Assembly: GCA_003052455.1 (NCBI GenBank)
Contig: QAPD01000004.1
Coordinates: 62,001 to 126,000, forward strand
DNA: 64,000 nucleotides
Direction: 5' to 3'
Source of the DNA: Sphaerisporangium cinnabarinum
GTDB lineage: Bacteria > Actinomycetota > Actinomycetes > Actinomycetales > Cellulomonadaceae
Positions 15,533 through 24,353 of the stretch are shown piece by piece. The first letter of the stretch is position 1. The number at the start of each line of letters is the position of its first letter. The notes beneath the pieces are model-generated. The model had not been told where the DNA came from. It was given only the letters and a program-made list of their open reading frames with translations, and made no database searches. Position numbers and translations under genes: made by a program.

Positions 15533-17683
15533 TCAGCCGCAGGAGACCGCCGGGAAGGCGACGTCCTGGGCGGAGGGGGCGCCGCCGTCGGGCAGGGTGC
15601 CCGTGACGGTGACGGACCCGGCGTCGGCCGCGACCGCCCGCGTCGAGAACGACTGGTACGCCGCCTTGCCGGGCGCGACCGCCGCGACCGTGCGCGTGCC
15701 GAACGGCGTCGCGAGGGTGACGTCGGCCGGGACGTCGCCGGTGTTCGTCGCGCGGACCGCGACGTACGCCGTGCCCGCGAGGCAGCGGGCGCTGGTCTCG
15801 ACGGCGAGCGCGGGGCCCGCCTCGTCCTCGCGCTGGAGCGTCACCCGGTCGACGACGCGCTGCGACCCGGTCGCGTACGTGGTGACGGTGAGCGACGTGG
15901 GCGTGACGTCGAGGTCGGAGTAGCTGGCCTCGCGCGACTGCTCCCAGCGTGCCGTCCACGGCTTGGCGCCGTCGAAGTCGTAGAACTTCGAGCCCGACGA
16001 CGAGTTGCCCGTGAGGTAGAGGACCTGGTCCTCGTCCGGGGTGAGGACGTCGCCCTCGGCCGGCGCCGCGGCCGGGACGACCGGCGTCGCGCCCTCCATG
16101 AGGTACGAGCGCGTGTAGATGTGGTCGTGGCCCGCGAGGACGAGGTCGACGCCGAGGTCGCTGAAGACGGGCGAGAGCGCCTCGCGCATGCGCACCACGT
16201 CGGTGTCGCGCGAGTGGAACGCCTGGCTGTAGAGCGAGTGGTGGAACGTCACGACGACCCAGTCGTACGCGTCGCCGTGCGTGCCGACCACGTCGCGCAG
16301 GAACGCCTCGTGCCCCGCGATCTGCGTCGCGGACGAGTCGTTCGAGTCGATCGCGACGACGAGGACGTTGTTGTACGCGTACCAGTAGTCGCGGCGCTGC
16401 TCGGCCGAGAGGTTCGGCATCGCGTAGTGCTGGTCGTAGAGCGCCGACGCGGTGTCGTGGTTGCCGTCCTGGACGGCGAAGCGCAGCTCGCGCATCTGGC
16501 GCGGCGCGAGGAAGCCCGCGTACTGCTGGCTGCTGCCCGCGTTCTCCACCTGGTCGCCCGCGGAGATGAGGAACGCGGTGTCCGGGTGCCGCTCCGTCAT
16601 GGTGTCGAGGTTGGCGGCCCAGCGTGCCGCGTCGTTCGCGGCGTTGCCGCTCGCACCGATCTGCGCGTCGCCGACGAACAGCGCGGAGAACTCGTCCCCG
16701 AACGTCCCCGTCGTGAACGTCGACGGCTCGGACCAGCCGCTCGCCGCGCTGCCCACGCGGTACACGTACGCCGCGTCCTCCTCGAGCCCGCTGATCGTGG
16801 CGTGGTGGTACGTCGCGCCGTCCGCGGCCGCGCCGTCCCGGGACGACGACGTCGCGGCCGTCCGCCAGTCGACCTCGCCGCCCGTCTCGTCGGCCCGGGC
16901 CCACCGGACCTCGCCCGCGCCGGGCAGCGTCGAGAACCACGCGACGTTGGCCTGCGTCTCGTCCGCGCCGACGTTCAGGGCGACGTCGCGCACCTCGCCG
17001 TGCGTCGGGACGAGCGACCGCACGTCGAGGTAGATGTCCGAGCTCGTCGGCGCGTCCTGGTAGAGCGCGACGGAGATCGTGTTCTCGCCGGGCTCGAACG
17101 CGTCGGCCGGGACGACGAACGTGCCCGTCACCGGGTCCGTCCGCCCGTTGCCGTGGTACTGGAGGTTCTCGGTGATCTTCCGGTCGTCGTCGCCGAGGCG
17201 CACGACCTCCTCGCCGTTCACGTAGACGATCGCGGCGTCGTCGTAGACGATCTCGCCCTCGAACGCCGGGACGCCGTCGAGGTCCGCCGCCGTGAGCTCC
17301 ACGTCGGTGCGGAAGAAGAACGTGGGGACGTCCGTCGTCGTGCCCTCGATGTACTGGGTGAGGAGCGTCGTGATCGGGAAGGCGGCGCCGATGCCCGTCG
17401 CGGCGCCGCGCTTCGCGCCGAACGCGCCCGTCGCGGACTTCCACGCGGAGTCGTCGAACGCGGTCGTCGTCCACACGCGCTGGTCCGCGGCGGATCCAGC
17501 CGGGTTCGTGTTGTCGTCGAGGTAGCGCCAGGTCGTGCCCGACGTCGAGAGCAGGGACTCGTCGGCGGCGGCCGTCGAGGTCGCGGTCGCGGCGACGAGC
17601 GCCGTGCCGACGAGCGAGACGGCGAGCGCCGACGCCGCCGCGCGCGCGAGCGCGCCGGGCGGCCGGGAGGCGTGCGGGTTCAT
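15533..17683 (-). CDS. Secreted purple-acid-phosphatase-like metallophosphoesterase
   Basis: A 716-residue exported enzyme. The signal peptide spans about residues 1-39 and ends in TSTAAA. A large N-terminal beta domain (about 40-230) includes a segment on nicking FFFRTDVEL and VNGEEVVRLG like those in secreted phosphatases, then a fibronectin-III-like domain (NVAWFSTLPGAGEVRWA to YVYRVGSA). The calcineurin-like phosphoesterase core has FVGDAQ, SAGDQVEN, DGNHD, VTFHHSLYS and LAGHDHIYTR, the complete dinuclear metal set. The last 85 residues, from ARCLAGTAY, are the module shared with the M28 peptidase and GH43 enzymes. It probably releases phosphate from extracellular esters. No partner genes are adjacent. 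Confidence 0.92.
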   Translation of the reverse strand: MNPHASRPPGALARAAASALAVSLVGTALVAATATSTAAADESLLSTSGTTWRYLDDNTNPAGSAADQRVWTTTAFDDSAWKSATGAFGAKRGAATGIGAAFPITTLLTQYIEGTTTDVPTFFFRTDVELTAADLDGVPAFEGEIVYDDAAIVYVNGEEVVRLGDDDRKITENLQYHGNGRTDPVTGTFVVPADAFEPGENTISVALYQDAPTSSDIYLDVRSLVPTHGEVRDVALNVGADETQANVAWFSTLPGAGEVRWARADETGGEVDWRTAATSSSRDGAAADGATYHHATISGLEEDAAYVYRVGSAASGWSEPSTFTTGTFGDEFSALFVGDAQIGASGNAANDAARWAANLDTMTERHPDTAFLISAGDQVENAGSSQQYAGFLAPRQMRELRFAVQDGNHDTASALYDQHYAMPNLSAEQRRDYWYAYNNVLVVAIDSNDSSATQIAGHEAFLRDVVGTHGDAYDWVVVTFHHSLYSQAFHSRDTDVVRMREALSPVFSDLGVDLVLAGHDHIYTRSYLMEGATPVVPAAAPAEGDVLTPDEDQVLYLTGNSSSGSKFYDFDGAKPWTARWEQSREASYSDLDVTPTSLTVTTYATGSQRVVDRVTLQREDEAGPALAVETSARCLAGTAYVAVRATNTGDVPADVTLATPFGTRTVAAVAPGKAAYQSFSTRAVAADAGSVTVTGTLPDGGAPSAQDVAFPAVSCG

Positions 17684-17861
17684 GGGTTCCTTCGCAGGTC
17701 AGGGGTCCGCGCGGCGACGACCGTCGGACCACCGTGGCGGCGTCGGACCCGTGGTGGGAAGCGCTGTCACCGTAGGTAGCGGGGATGGCGGCCGTGCGTC
17801 GTCGGGGTGAACGCGCGGCGGCGGCCAGATGGCCGTCCTCCGCCCGGCCCGGCAGACGCAG

Positions 17862-17892
17862 GACGCCGCGTCCCCGGAGGGGACGCGGCGTC
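17862..17892 (-). terminator. Terminator after the sortase-anchored protein gene
   Basis: A perfect 14-base inverted repeat (arms 17862-17875 and 17879-17892, 3-base loop) lies 27 bases beyond the stop of the minus-strand surface protein gene. The remaining space to 17683 should hold the promoter of the phosphatase gene. Confidence 0.7.
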
Positions 17893-17918
17893 GAGGCCTG
17901 CGACGAGGAGAAGGCGGC

Positions 17919-19607
17919 TCAGGCGCCCCGGCGCCGCCGGAGGACGAGGACGCCCGTGCCGAGCGCGACGAGCAGGAGCGCGACGATCGCGACACCGGCG
18001 GCCTGCACGCCGGTCGTCGCGAGCCCACCCGTGCCACCGTCGGCCGGTGCTCCCGGCGCGTCGGGCGTGCCCGGCACGTCGGGCGTCGTGGGCACGGTCG
18101 GGTCCGTGGGCACGGTCGGGGTCGTCGGAGTCGTCGGAGTCGGCGCGGGCGTGGGCTCGAGCGGCCGGTCGGCGGTGTTGGTCAGCGTCACGGCGACGTC
18201 CGCGGCCGCGGCGACCTCCAGCCGCACCGTCCCGTCGTCGCCCGGCTCGACCGCGCCGCCGTCGACCTGCCAGGTCGGCTCGCCCCACTCCACACCCTCG
18301 ACCGCCGGGAAGCCGGGCTCCCCGAGCACGACCTCCGCCCCGACGGGAAGGTCGTCGAGCGTCGCCGATCCGCCTACCGGGACCGTCAGCTCGCCGGCAG
18401 CCCCGTCGACGGCGTACGCGACGGTGAACGCGGTGCCCGCGGGGACGACCGACGCGGCGTCGCCCACCACCCGCTTGGTCACGGTGAGGCTGCCGCTCTC
18501 GGCGGGCACGGTGCCGCACGGGATCGACCCGGCGAACAGGTAGGCGTGCGCCTCCCCGCCGAGCAGGGTGAGGTCGCGCGCCACGACCTGCCCGTCGAGC
18601 GGGGACGCCTCGACGGTGAGGTCGGCGGTCGGCGCGTACACCGACCCGTCCAGGCGCGCCCCGCCGGCACCGAGCGTGACCGGGCCGTCGAGCCGCGACA
18701 GGTCCCACATCACGAACGAGGCCGCCTTGCCGGCCTCGCCGAACACGGAGCCCTGGAGGTCGGTCGTCCCGGCGGGGACGGAGACGATCAGCGGGGCGTC
18801 GGCCGACGGGAGCACGCCGTCGGCGAACTGCACGGTGTACGCGTCGGCGATCGCCGCGTAGTCGACGACGTTCGGCCGCCCGGCCTCGAGCGCGGAGAGG
18901 ACGACGCGGTCGCCGACGTCCTCCGTCACGGAGAGCACGTGCGCTGCGCCGCTCGGCACGAGGTCGGCGAGGCACCGGCGGACCTCGGCGGCACCCGTGG
19001 CACCCGTCTCGACGTACGCCGCCACGGAGCCGCGCTCCGTCGCCACCGTCGCGGCGCCGTCGGGCCACTTCTGGTTCGTGGCATCGACGGCGGGCGAGTC
19101 GTCGAGCGACGTGCGGTACCGCACCCAGTCGGCGCGCTGGTACGTGCCGAACGCCGGGTCGTCACCCACGACCTTGAGGTAGCCCTGGAGCGCTGCACCC
19201 CGGTCCGCGGGCGCCCCGCCGTTCGTGATCTGGACCGTCCCCGACGTCGGTGCGTAGCCGCCCACGAGGAGACGGGTGGGGTCGCCGTCGACGGTGGGGA
19301 TCGTGTAGTCGGCCGTCCCGGCCGCCTGGTGGAGGATCGCGTACATGCCCCCGTCGGCACGGACGGACAGCTCGCCGCCGACCGCGACCGAGCCCTCCGT
19401 CTCGTGGTTGCCGAGGTGGGCGTCCTCGCGGGCGTAGACGCTGAACCCCCCGGCCAGGTCGAACGGGTTCACCGGTGCGTCGGCGGCGACGGCGCCCGAC
19501 GCGGGCAGCACGAGCGCGGCGCCGGCCAGCGCGACGACGGCTGCGGCAGCGGTGCGGCGTCGGCCGGAACGAGTGGTTGACTGCGGCAACAGACGTGAGG
19601 GCAGCAT
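17919..19607 (-). CDS. Choice-of-anchor A surface protein with LAxTG sorting signal
   Basis: A 562-residue cell-surface protein. The signal peptide ends near residue 42 (SGAVAA). Residues about 43-320 form a choice-of-anchor A domain, beginning NPFDLAGGFSVYAREDAHLGNHETEG. It is followed by a DUF5979-like immunoglobulin-type domain (GSLTVTKRVVGDAASVVPAG to VTLTNTADRP), then a Pro/Thr repeat linker with TPTTPTTPTVPT. The C-terminus has LATTG at 529-533, a hydrophobic helix and RRRRGA, which is a class E sortase (LAxTG) signal. The protein should therefore be covalently attached to peptidoglycan. The function of the anchor A domain is unknown; adhesion or surface-layer roles are guesses. No sortase gene lies in the window. 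Confidence 0.9.
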   Translation of the reverse strand: MLPSRLLPQSTTRSGRRRTAAAAVVALAGAALVLPASGAVAADAPVNPFDLAGGFSVYAREDAHLGNHETEGSVAVGGELSVRADGGMYAILHQAAGTADYTIPTVDGDPTRLLVGGYAPTSGTVQITNGGAPADRGAALQGYLKVVGDDPAFGTYQRADWVRYRTSLDDSPAVDATNQKWPDGAATVATERGSVAAYVETGATGAAEVRRCLADLVPSGAAHVLSVTEDVGDRVVLSALEAGRPNVVDYAAIADAYTVQFADGVLPSADAPLIVSVPAGTTDLQGSVFGEAGKAASFVMWDLSRLDGPVTLGAGGARLDGSVYAPTADLTVEASPLDGQVVARDLTLLGGEAHAYLFAGSIPCGTVPAESGSLTVTKRVVGDAASVVPAGTAFTVAYAVDGAAGELTVPVGGSATLDDLPVGAEVVLGEPGFPAVEGVEWGEPTWQVDGGAVEPGDDGTVRLEVAAAADVAVTLTNTADRPLEPTPAPTPTTPTTPTVPTDPTVPTTPDVPGTPDAPGAPADGGTGGLATTGVQAAGVAIVALLLVALGTGVLVLRRRRGA

Positions 19608-19834
19608 CGAGCGGACAGCTCCATCGGGTGGGGGAAGAGGTCGGTCCCGACGGACCGGGACCGGCCCGTCCCTCTCACCGTAGGCCGAACTGGACGAGCG
19701 TCCAGAACGCGTGCCGGGTGAAGTCGTGCCGGTGTGATCGACCCCACCTCACCGTGCGCACGGGCAGCCGGACCTGTCGGTCATGTCGGGCTTCCGACGA
19801 GCCCCGCGGGGCAGCGCGTGCGCGCCGCACCACG

Positions 19835-21031
19835 TCAGGAGATGACGAGGCTCGCGATCAGCCCGTCGCGCAGGCGGACGGTGAACGTGCCCGGCCCGTT
19901 GTACCCGTCCCCCGAGACCGTGAGGTCGAGCAGCACCTCGTCGGGTGTCGCCCCCGGCCGCAGCCCGGAGACCTCGAAGTGCGAGCGCTTGCCGATGTTG
20001 TCCGTCCGGTCCCAGCTCGCGAGCTCGGTGCGGCCGCGGAAGCGGCGGCCCCAGTCGTCGAGGACGGCGTCCTCGGTGAACGCGGTCAGGAACCGGGCGG
20101 TGTCGCCTGCGTTCGTCGCCTCGACGAGGGTCCGCACCGCGGCCGGAAGGTCGTGCGTCACGTCGCTCATCCCCTCACTGTGCTCCCCTCGGTGCCCGAC
20201 GACGACCCGGACGTGGTGCGACGCGACGTCCGCGAGCCCGTGCCCGAGCCGGCCGAAGAGCGCGACGCTCGCCGTCCCGGGCCAGTCTGCGGGCAGCGCG
20301 GCCGACGGCAGCCCGGGGTCGGCGTACGGGATCGGCCGCCAGTCGTCCACGGCCCGCACCCAGCGCGCGAACGCGTCGCGCGGCTCGTCCGCTCGCGCGG
20401 ACGGGGCGCCGTCGGCCCCCGCGTCGTCGTGCCGGGCGAGGAACGCGCGGTGCAGCGCCGCGACCCGGTCGAGGTCCCACCACCGCGCCGCCGCGTCCGC
20501 GAACGACCCCGCGACGCGCGGCGGCCCCGCGAGGAACACCGTCGCGGCGTCCCGGACGTCCAGCGCCACGAGGATCTCCTCGACCTCGTCCACGAGGTGA
20601 CCGGGCGTGATCCACAGCCCGTCCGCGACGCTCCCGGCGCCGATCCACGCGAGGTGACGGCGCAGCTGGTGCCGCGCGTCGCGCCGCTCCTCGGGCAACG
20701 AGTACGACACCAGGCACCACGGGTCGTCGTCCCCCTGCTGCCGGTAGCCGAAGATGCGCCGGTCGCCGCGCGCGAGCATCGGCCCGGCGTCGGGGGCGAG
20801 CCGGTACCCCGCGCGGCCGTCGTCGAGCGTCTCGGGCACGAGCAGACCCTTGGCCTTGACCCGCGAGACCGCGCTGCGCGCCCCCGCGGGCGGGACACCG
20901 AGCGCGCCGAGCAGCTCGACCAGGTCCGCCACCGCGACTGCACCCCCCAGGTCCCGGACGTACAGCCCGACGACGGTGCGCAGCAACGACGTCGTGCTCC
21001 CCGGCCGGGAGTCGAGGTCGTCGAGGATCAC
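19835..21031 (-). CDS. PaaX-like transcriptional regulator fused to an NTF2/SnoaL-like domain
   Basis: A 398-residue protein in one uninterrupted frame. Residues about 5-285 match PaaX-type regulators: an N-terminal winged helix (SLLRTVVGLYVRDLGG to AVSRVKAKGLL), a middle domain (WCLVSYSLPEERRDARHQLR) and a helical C-terminal domain (RWWDLDRVAALHRAFLARH). Relatives respond to aryl-CoA thioesters. Residues 288-398, from MSDVTHDLPAAVRTLVE, form a SnoaL/NTF2-like fold common in small-molecule-binding proteins. No stop separates them. A GAGGGG nine bases before a GTG at 20161 could also allow separate synthesis of the second domain. The start GTG overlaps the kynU stop (GTGA), so it is translated with the kynurenine operon and may regulate it. 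Confidence 0.85.
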   Translation of the reverse strand: MILDDLDSRPGSTTSLLRTVVGLYVRDLGGAVAVADLVELLGALGVPPAGARSAVSRVKAKGLLVPETLDDGRAGYRLAPDAGPMLARGDRRIFGYRQQGDDDPWCLVSYSLPEERRDARHQLRRHLAWIGAGSVADGLWITPGHLVDEVEEILVALDVRDAATVFLAGPPRVAGSFADAAARWWDLDRVAALHRAFLARHDDAGADGAPSARADEPRDAFARWVRAVDDWRPIPYADPGLPSAALPADWPGTASVALFGRLGHGLADVASHHVRVVVGHRGEHSEGMSDVTHDLPAAVRTLVEATNAGDTARFLTAFTEDAVLDDWGRRFRGRTELASWDRTDNIGKRSHFEVSGLRPGATPDEVLLDLTVSGDGYNGPGTFTVRLRDGLIASLVIS

Positions 21032-22332
21032 GCGGGCCCGGCCGCACCCGGCGCGGTCGGCCCGCTCGGTCGGCCGTCGAGGACCTCGGCCAGGGCGTCG
21101 CGCACCGCCTCGACGCCGACGCGCACCTCGTCGAAGCTCGTCGAGAGCGGGGACAGGCCGAGGCGCAGGCCGTTCGGGCGGCGGAAGTCGGGGATCACGC
21201 CGCGCTCCCACAGGAGCGGGAGCGTCGCCTCGAACGCGTCGTGGTCGACGGTCACGTGGCTCCCCCGACGCTCGGGGTCCCGCGGCGACGCGTACCGGGC
21301 GCCGAGCGGGAGCAGGAGGTCGTCCACGAGGGCCGTCGCGTGCTCGGTGAGCGCGACGGACTTCGCGCGGACCGCCGGCATCCCGGCCGTGTCGACGAGG
21401 TCGAGCATGTCCTGCATCGCGAGCATCCCGACGATCGCGGGCGTCCCCGAGAGGAAGCGCCGGACGCCGTCGTGCGGCGCGTACGCCGGGCCCATCTCGA
21501 ACGGCGCCGCGCTCCCCATCCAGCCCTGGATCGGCTGGGTGAGCGCGCCCTGCAGGTCGGCGCGCACGTAGCCGAACGCGGGCGCACCGGGACCCCCGTC
21601 GAGGTACTTGTAGGTGCAGCCCGCCGCCAGGTCGACGCCCCACGCGTCGAGCTCGACCGGGACGGCACCCGCGGAGTGGCACAGGTCCCACAGGACGAGC
21701 GCCCCGGCGTCGTGCGCGAGCGCCGTGATCGCGGCGGCGTCGCTCACGTACCCCGACCGGTACGCGACGTGGCTGAGCAGCACGAGCGCCGTGCGGTCGG
21801 AGAGGACCTCCGCCACCTGCGCGGGGGTCACGCCGCCGTCGTGGTCGGGCGTGATCCACCGCAGCGTCGCGCCGTGCTCGCGCGCGACGCCCTCCAGCAC
21901 GTACCGGTCCGTCGGGAAGTTCCCGGCGTCGAGCACGATCTCGTCGCGACCCGCGACCTGCGGCGCCGAGAGCGCGGCGCGCACGAGCTTGTAGAGGATC
22001 ACCGTCGTCGAGTCCCCGACGAACGTCTGGCCCGCCGCCGCGCCGAGCGTCACCGCACCGATCCGGTCACCCAGCGTCAGCGGCAGCTCGTACCACTCCT
22101 CGTCCCAGCCGCGGATGAGCCGCGCGCCCCAGACGTCGGTCGCGAACCGCGCGAGCCGCTCGGCCGACGCGCGCGTCGGCCGGCCGAGCGAGTTCCCGTC
22201 GAGATAGGCCGTGACCTCCTCGGAGTCGACGAACGCGTCACGGAACCGCGCGAGCGGGTCGGCCGCGTCGAGCGCGGCCGACCGCGCGGCGTGGTCGGTG
22301 CGGGCGGTCGTGGCGTCGGTCGTGTCGGTCAT
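21028..22332 (-). CDS. kynU: Kynureninase
   Basis: A 434-residue PLP-dependent fold-type I enzyme that cleaves L-kynurenine to anthranilate and alanine. The PLP lysine lies in CTYKYLDGGPG (K242). Other family hallmarks are LDGNSLGRPTRAS at the N-terminus, GDSTTVILYKL, LVLLSHVAYRSGYV, LWDLCHSAGAVPV with the PLP-contacting aspartate, IQGWMGS and RFLSGTPAI. It is in a four-gene operon: its ATG overlaps the amidohydrolase stop (ATGA) and its stop overlaps the PaaX-like start. With kynA it forms the core of tryptophan degradation to anthranilate. Confidence 0.95.
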   Translation of the reverse strand: MTDTTDATTARTDHAARSAALDAADPLARFRDAFVDSEEVTAYLDGNSLGRPTRASAERLARFATDVWGARLIRGWDEEWYELPLTLGDRIGAVTLGAAAGQTFVGDSTTVILYKLVRAALSAPQVAGRDEIVLDAGNFPTDRYVLEGVAREHGATLRWITPDHDGGVTPAQVAEVLSDRTALVLLSHVAYRSGYVSDAAAITALAHDAGALVLWDLCHSAGAVPVELDAWGVDLAAGCTYKYLDGGPGAPAFGYVRADLQGALTQPIQGWMGSAAPFEMGPAYAPHDGVRRFLSGTPAIVGMLAMQDMLDLVDTAGMPAVRAKSVALTEHATALVDDLLLPLGARYASPRDPERRGSHVTVDHDAFEATLPLLWERGVIPDFRRPNGLRLGLSPLSTSFDEVRVGVEAVRDALAEVLDGRPSGPTAPGAAGPA

Positions 22333-23384
22333 CGCCGGTCCTCCGGGGTGCGGGGTGCGCGCGGCGCACCGTGGGGCTCGGGTCGCGCCACGACGACGGC
22401 GCGCGCGAACCACGCGGCCACGTCGTCGGGGTCGTCGAGGTCGGGCGGGTCGCCCGGGACCCAGGTCGCGGCGCCGTCGGGGTCGGGCAGGGCGCCGTCG
22501 TGCGCGATCGCGCCGAGGAGCGCGTGCGGATCGAGGCCGGCCTCCGCGAGCGCCCGCAGCTCGCGAGCGTTGACGCCGGGCGGGAGGGGGCCGTTGCCGA
22601 GGTCGGTGCCGTAGACGACCGTCCCGCCGAGCGCGACGAACCGTCGGACGTTGTCGATCGCGACGTCCTGCTCGGCCGTCGGGCTCCCCCACCCGTGCAC
22701 GTCGAGCGTGCTCACCCAGCTCACCCGCCCCACCGGACCCACCGGACCCACCCCGCCGAACACGGGGTCAGGGCCGTTCTCGACCGCTTTTCGTCGGTGA
22801 TCCCGTGCTCGACCGGGTGGAAGGGCGTGGTCGGCGCGGGGGCCGGCCATCGCCGCCAGGAGGTCGTCGGGCAGGCGCTCGCTGAACGGGGCGTGCGCCA
22901 GCCGGTCGACCCCCGCCTCGAACGCGCGGGCCGCCATCCCGCGCCCCTCCACGTGCGCGACGACGTCCCGGCCCCGCGCGTGGGCGTGGCCGACGAGCGC
23001 GGCGAGCGTGGCGTCGTCGGGCACCGGGCCGGCGTCGGCGTGCAGGGCGACCTTGAGGAACGACGCGCCCGCGGCGAGCTGGCGGTCGACGGCGGCGACG
23101 GCCGCGTCGGGCGAGCCGACCTCCTCGACGGACCCGGCGGGCGCCCACGACCGGTCCGACGGGTAGCCGCCGGGGGCGGTGAGGAACGCGCCCGCGAACG
23201 CGACCGCCGGGAAGCCGGGACGCCCGGGCCACGTGCGCGCGGCGTCGGGCACCCACCCGAGGTCGTGCACGACCGCGATCCCGCCGCGTCGCACCGCGAC
23301 CGGGTCGACCAGGCCGAGATGCACGTGCGCGTCTGCGAGCGGCGGGAGCCAGGTGCCGCCGTCGCCCGCCCGGCCGAGGCTCAC
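22329..23384 (-). CDS. Amidohydrolase-superfamily metal-dependent hydrolase
   Basis: A 351-residue cytoplasmic protein of the imidazolonepropionase-like amidohydrolase group. The metal motif ADAHVHLG gives H20 and H22; VVAHVEG and [11 protein letters not shown] supply further histidines, and [11 protein letters not shown] the terminal aspartate. It sits between kynA and kynU with four-base overlaps on both sides. Between those two steps the pathway needs removal of the formyl group from N-formylkynurenine, and no kynB-like gene is present, so this protein is a candidate formamidase (inference). A stretch of low similarity to expectation, about residues 180-220 with GPVGPVG, coincides with a hairpin-forming DNA element and looks like an in-frame insertion. 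The GTG start overlaps the kynA stop. Confidence 0.85.
   Translation of the reverse strand: MSLGRAGDGGTWLPPLADAHVHLGLVDPVAVRRGGIAVVHDLGWVPDAARTWPGRPGFPAVAFAGAFLTAPGGYPSDRSWAPAGSVEEVGSPDAAVAAVDRQLAAGASFLKVALHADAGPVPDDATLAALVGHAHARGRDVVAHVEGRGMAARAFEAGVDRLAHAPFSERLPDDLLAAMAGPRADHALPPGRARDHRRKAVENGPDPVFGGVGPVGPVGRVSWVSTLDVHGWGSPTAEQDVAIDNVRRFVALGGTVVYGTDLGNGPLPPGVNARELRALAEAGLDPHALLGAIAHDGALPDPDGAATWVPGDPPDLDDPDDVAAWFARAVVVARPEPHGAPRAPRTPEDRR
22748..22820. repeat. Hairpin element inside the amidohydrolase gene
   Basis: Two 19-base arms (22748-22766 and 22802-22820) are complementary at 16 of 19 positions around a 35-base centre that is less GC-rich than its surroundings. Immediately to the left is a tandem of the 9-mer ACCGGACCC. 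Together they encode a segment that does not resemble amidohydrolases. The structure is like a REP or miniature inverted element inserted in frame, or a slipped repeat. Confidence 0.5.
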
Positions 23385-24250
23385 GACCGCCCGATCTCGG
23401 TGCGGACGGCGAACAGCTCGGGGAAGAACGTGAGGTCGAGGGCGCGCTGGAGGAAGCCGACGCCGCTCGACCCGCCCGTTCCGCGCTTGGTGCCGATGAT
23501 GCGCAGCACCGTCTTCATGTGGCGGAACCGCCAGAGCTGGAAGTTGTCCTCCAGGTCGACGAGCTCCTCGCACGTCTCGTACGCCGACCAGTACGTCTCC
23601 GGGTCGTCGTAGATGCGCCGGAAGACCTCGACGAGGTCGTCGTCGAGCGTGTGCGCGACGGTGACGTCGCGGTCCAGGACCCGCTGCGGGACGTCGTGGC
23701 CGTGCCGCGCGAGGTGGCGCAGGAACTCGTCGTAGACGCTCGGCTCGGCGAGCAGGCGGGCGAGCTCGGCGCGCGCGTCGGGCTCGGCGTCGAACACGTC
23801 GAGCATCCGCGCGTTCTTGTTGCCCAGCAGGAACTCGACCGCGCGGTACTGCCACGACTGGAAGCCGGACGCGTGCCCGAGGAACCCGCGGAACTGCGCG
23901 TACTCGCTCGGCGTGAGCGTCGCGAGGACGGACCACTGCTCCGTGAGCGTGCGCTGCACGTGCTTGACGCGCGCGATGCGCTTGAGCGCGACCCCCAGCT
24001 CGTCGGCGGCGAGCAGGTCGCGCGCGGAGAGCAGCTCGTGCAGCACGAGCTTGAGCCAGAGCTCCGTCGTCTGGTGCTGCACGATGAACAGCATCTCGTC
24101 GTGGTGCTCCGGGTCGCTCACGGGCTCCTGCGCGGCGAGCAGCGTGTCGAGGTGCAGGTACGACCCGTAGGTCATCTGCTCGCGCAGGTCCGTGACGATG
24201 TCGGACTCGAGCGCGCGCTCGTTCGGCGCGGGCAGCGGTGCGTCGGCCAT
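23381..24250 (-). CDS. kynA: Tryptophan 2,3-dioxygenase
   Basis: A 289-residue haem enzyme that opens the indole ring of L-tryptophan to N-formylkynurenine. Family signatures are clear: [30 protein letters not shown] with the substrate-contacting residues, [19 protein letters not shown], and [21 protein letters not shown] with the haem-ligand histidine. It is the first gene of the kynurenine operon and its stop overlaps the amidohydrolase start (GTGA). The ATG at 24250 has GAGGG directly in front, a short spacing. An ATG at 24301 in the same frame would add 17 residues but would begin inside a palindrome, so I keep 24250. Confidence 0.95.
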   Translation of the reverse strand: MADAPLPAPNERALESDIVTDLREQMTYGSYLHLDTLLAAQEPVSDPEHHDEMLFIVQHQTTELWLKLVLHELLSARDLLAADELGVALKRIARVKHVQRTLTEQWSVLATLTPSEYAQFRGFLGHASGFQSWQYRAVEFLLGNKNARMLDVFDAEPDARAELARLLAEPSVYDEFLRHLARHGHDVPQRVLDRDVTVAHTLDDDLVEVFRRIYDDPETYWSAYETCEELVDLEDNFQLWRFRHMKTVLRIIGTKRGTGGSSGVGFLQRALDLTFFPELFAVRTEIGRS

Positions 24251-24263
24251 CCCTCGAGCGTAT

Positions 24264-24277
24264 GTCACGAACGTGAC
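24264..24277. promoter_or_regulatory. Small palindrome next to the kynA start
   Basis: GTCACG, AA, CGTGAC is a perfect palindrome 13 bases upstream of the kynA ATG. It may be an operator in the 5' untranslated region or at the promoter. It lies within the possible N-terminal extension of kynA. Confidence 0.4.
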
Positions 24278-24300
24278 GACCGCCAGGTCCGTGCGATGCA

Positions 24301-24339
24301 TCGGAATGACGCAATGATCTCATCATTGCGTCATTCCGA
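24301..24339. promoter_or_regulatory. Long perfect palindrome upstream of the kynurenine operon
   Basis: Two perfect 18-base arms (24301-24318 and 24322-24339) flank a 3-base loop. The arms contain GAATGACGCAATGAT, far richer in A and T than the surrounding DNA, which argues for an operator rather than a plain terminator. It lies 14 bases past the stop of the phosphatase gene and 51 bases before kynA on the same strand, so it could both end the first transcript and regulate the second. Confidence 0.6.
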
Positions 24340-24353
24340 CCGAGTGGTAGAGG

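Noticed and set aside
19835-20170. A separate SnoaL-like gene beginning at the ATG at 20170
   Set aside because: The PaaX-like frame runs into it with no stop, and the GAGGGG directly touches this ATG. I describe it as a fusion with a possible internal start instead.
24299-24301. Upstream ATG as the start of kynA
   Set aside because: It would start within the long palindrome, adds residues without family similarity, and has no ribosome binding site.
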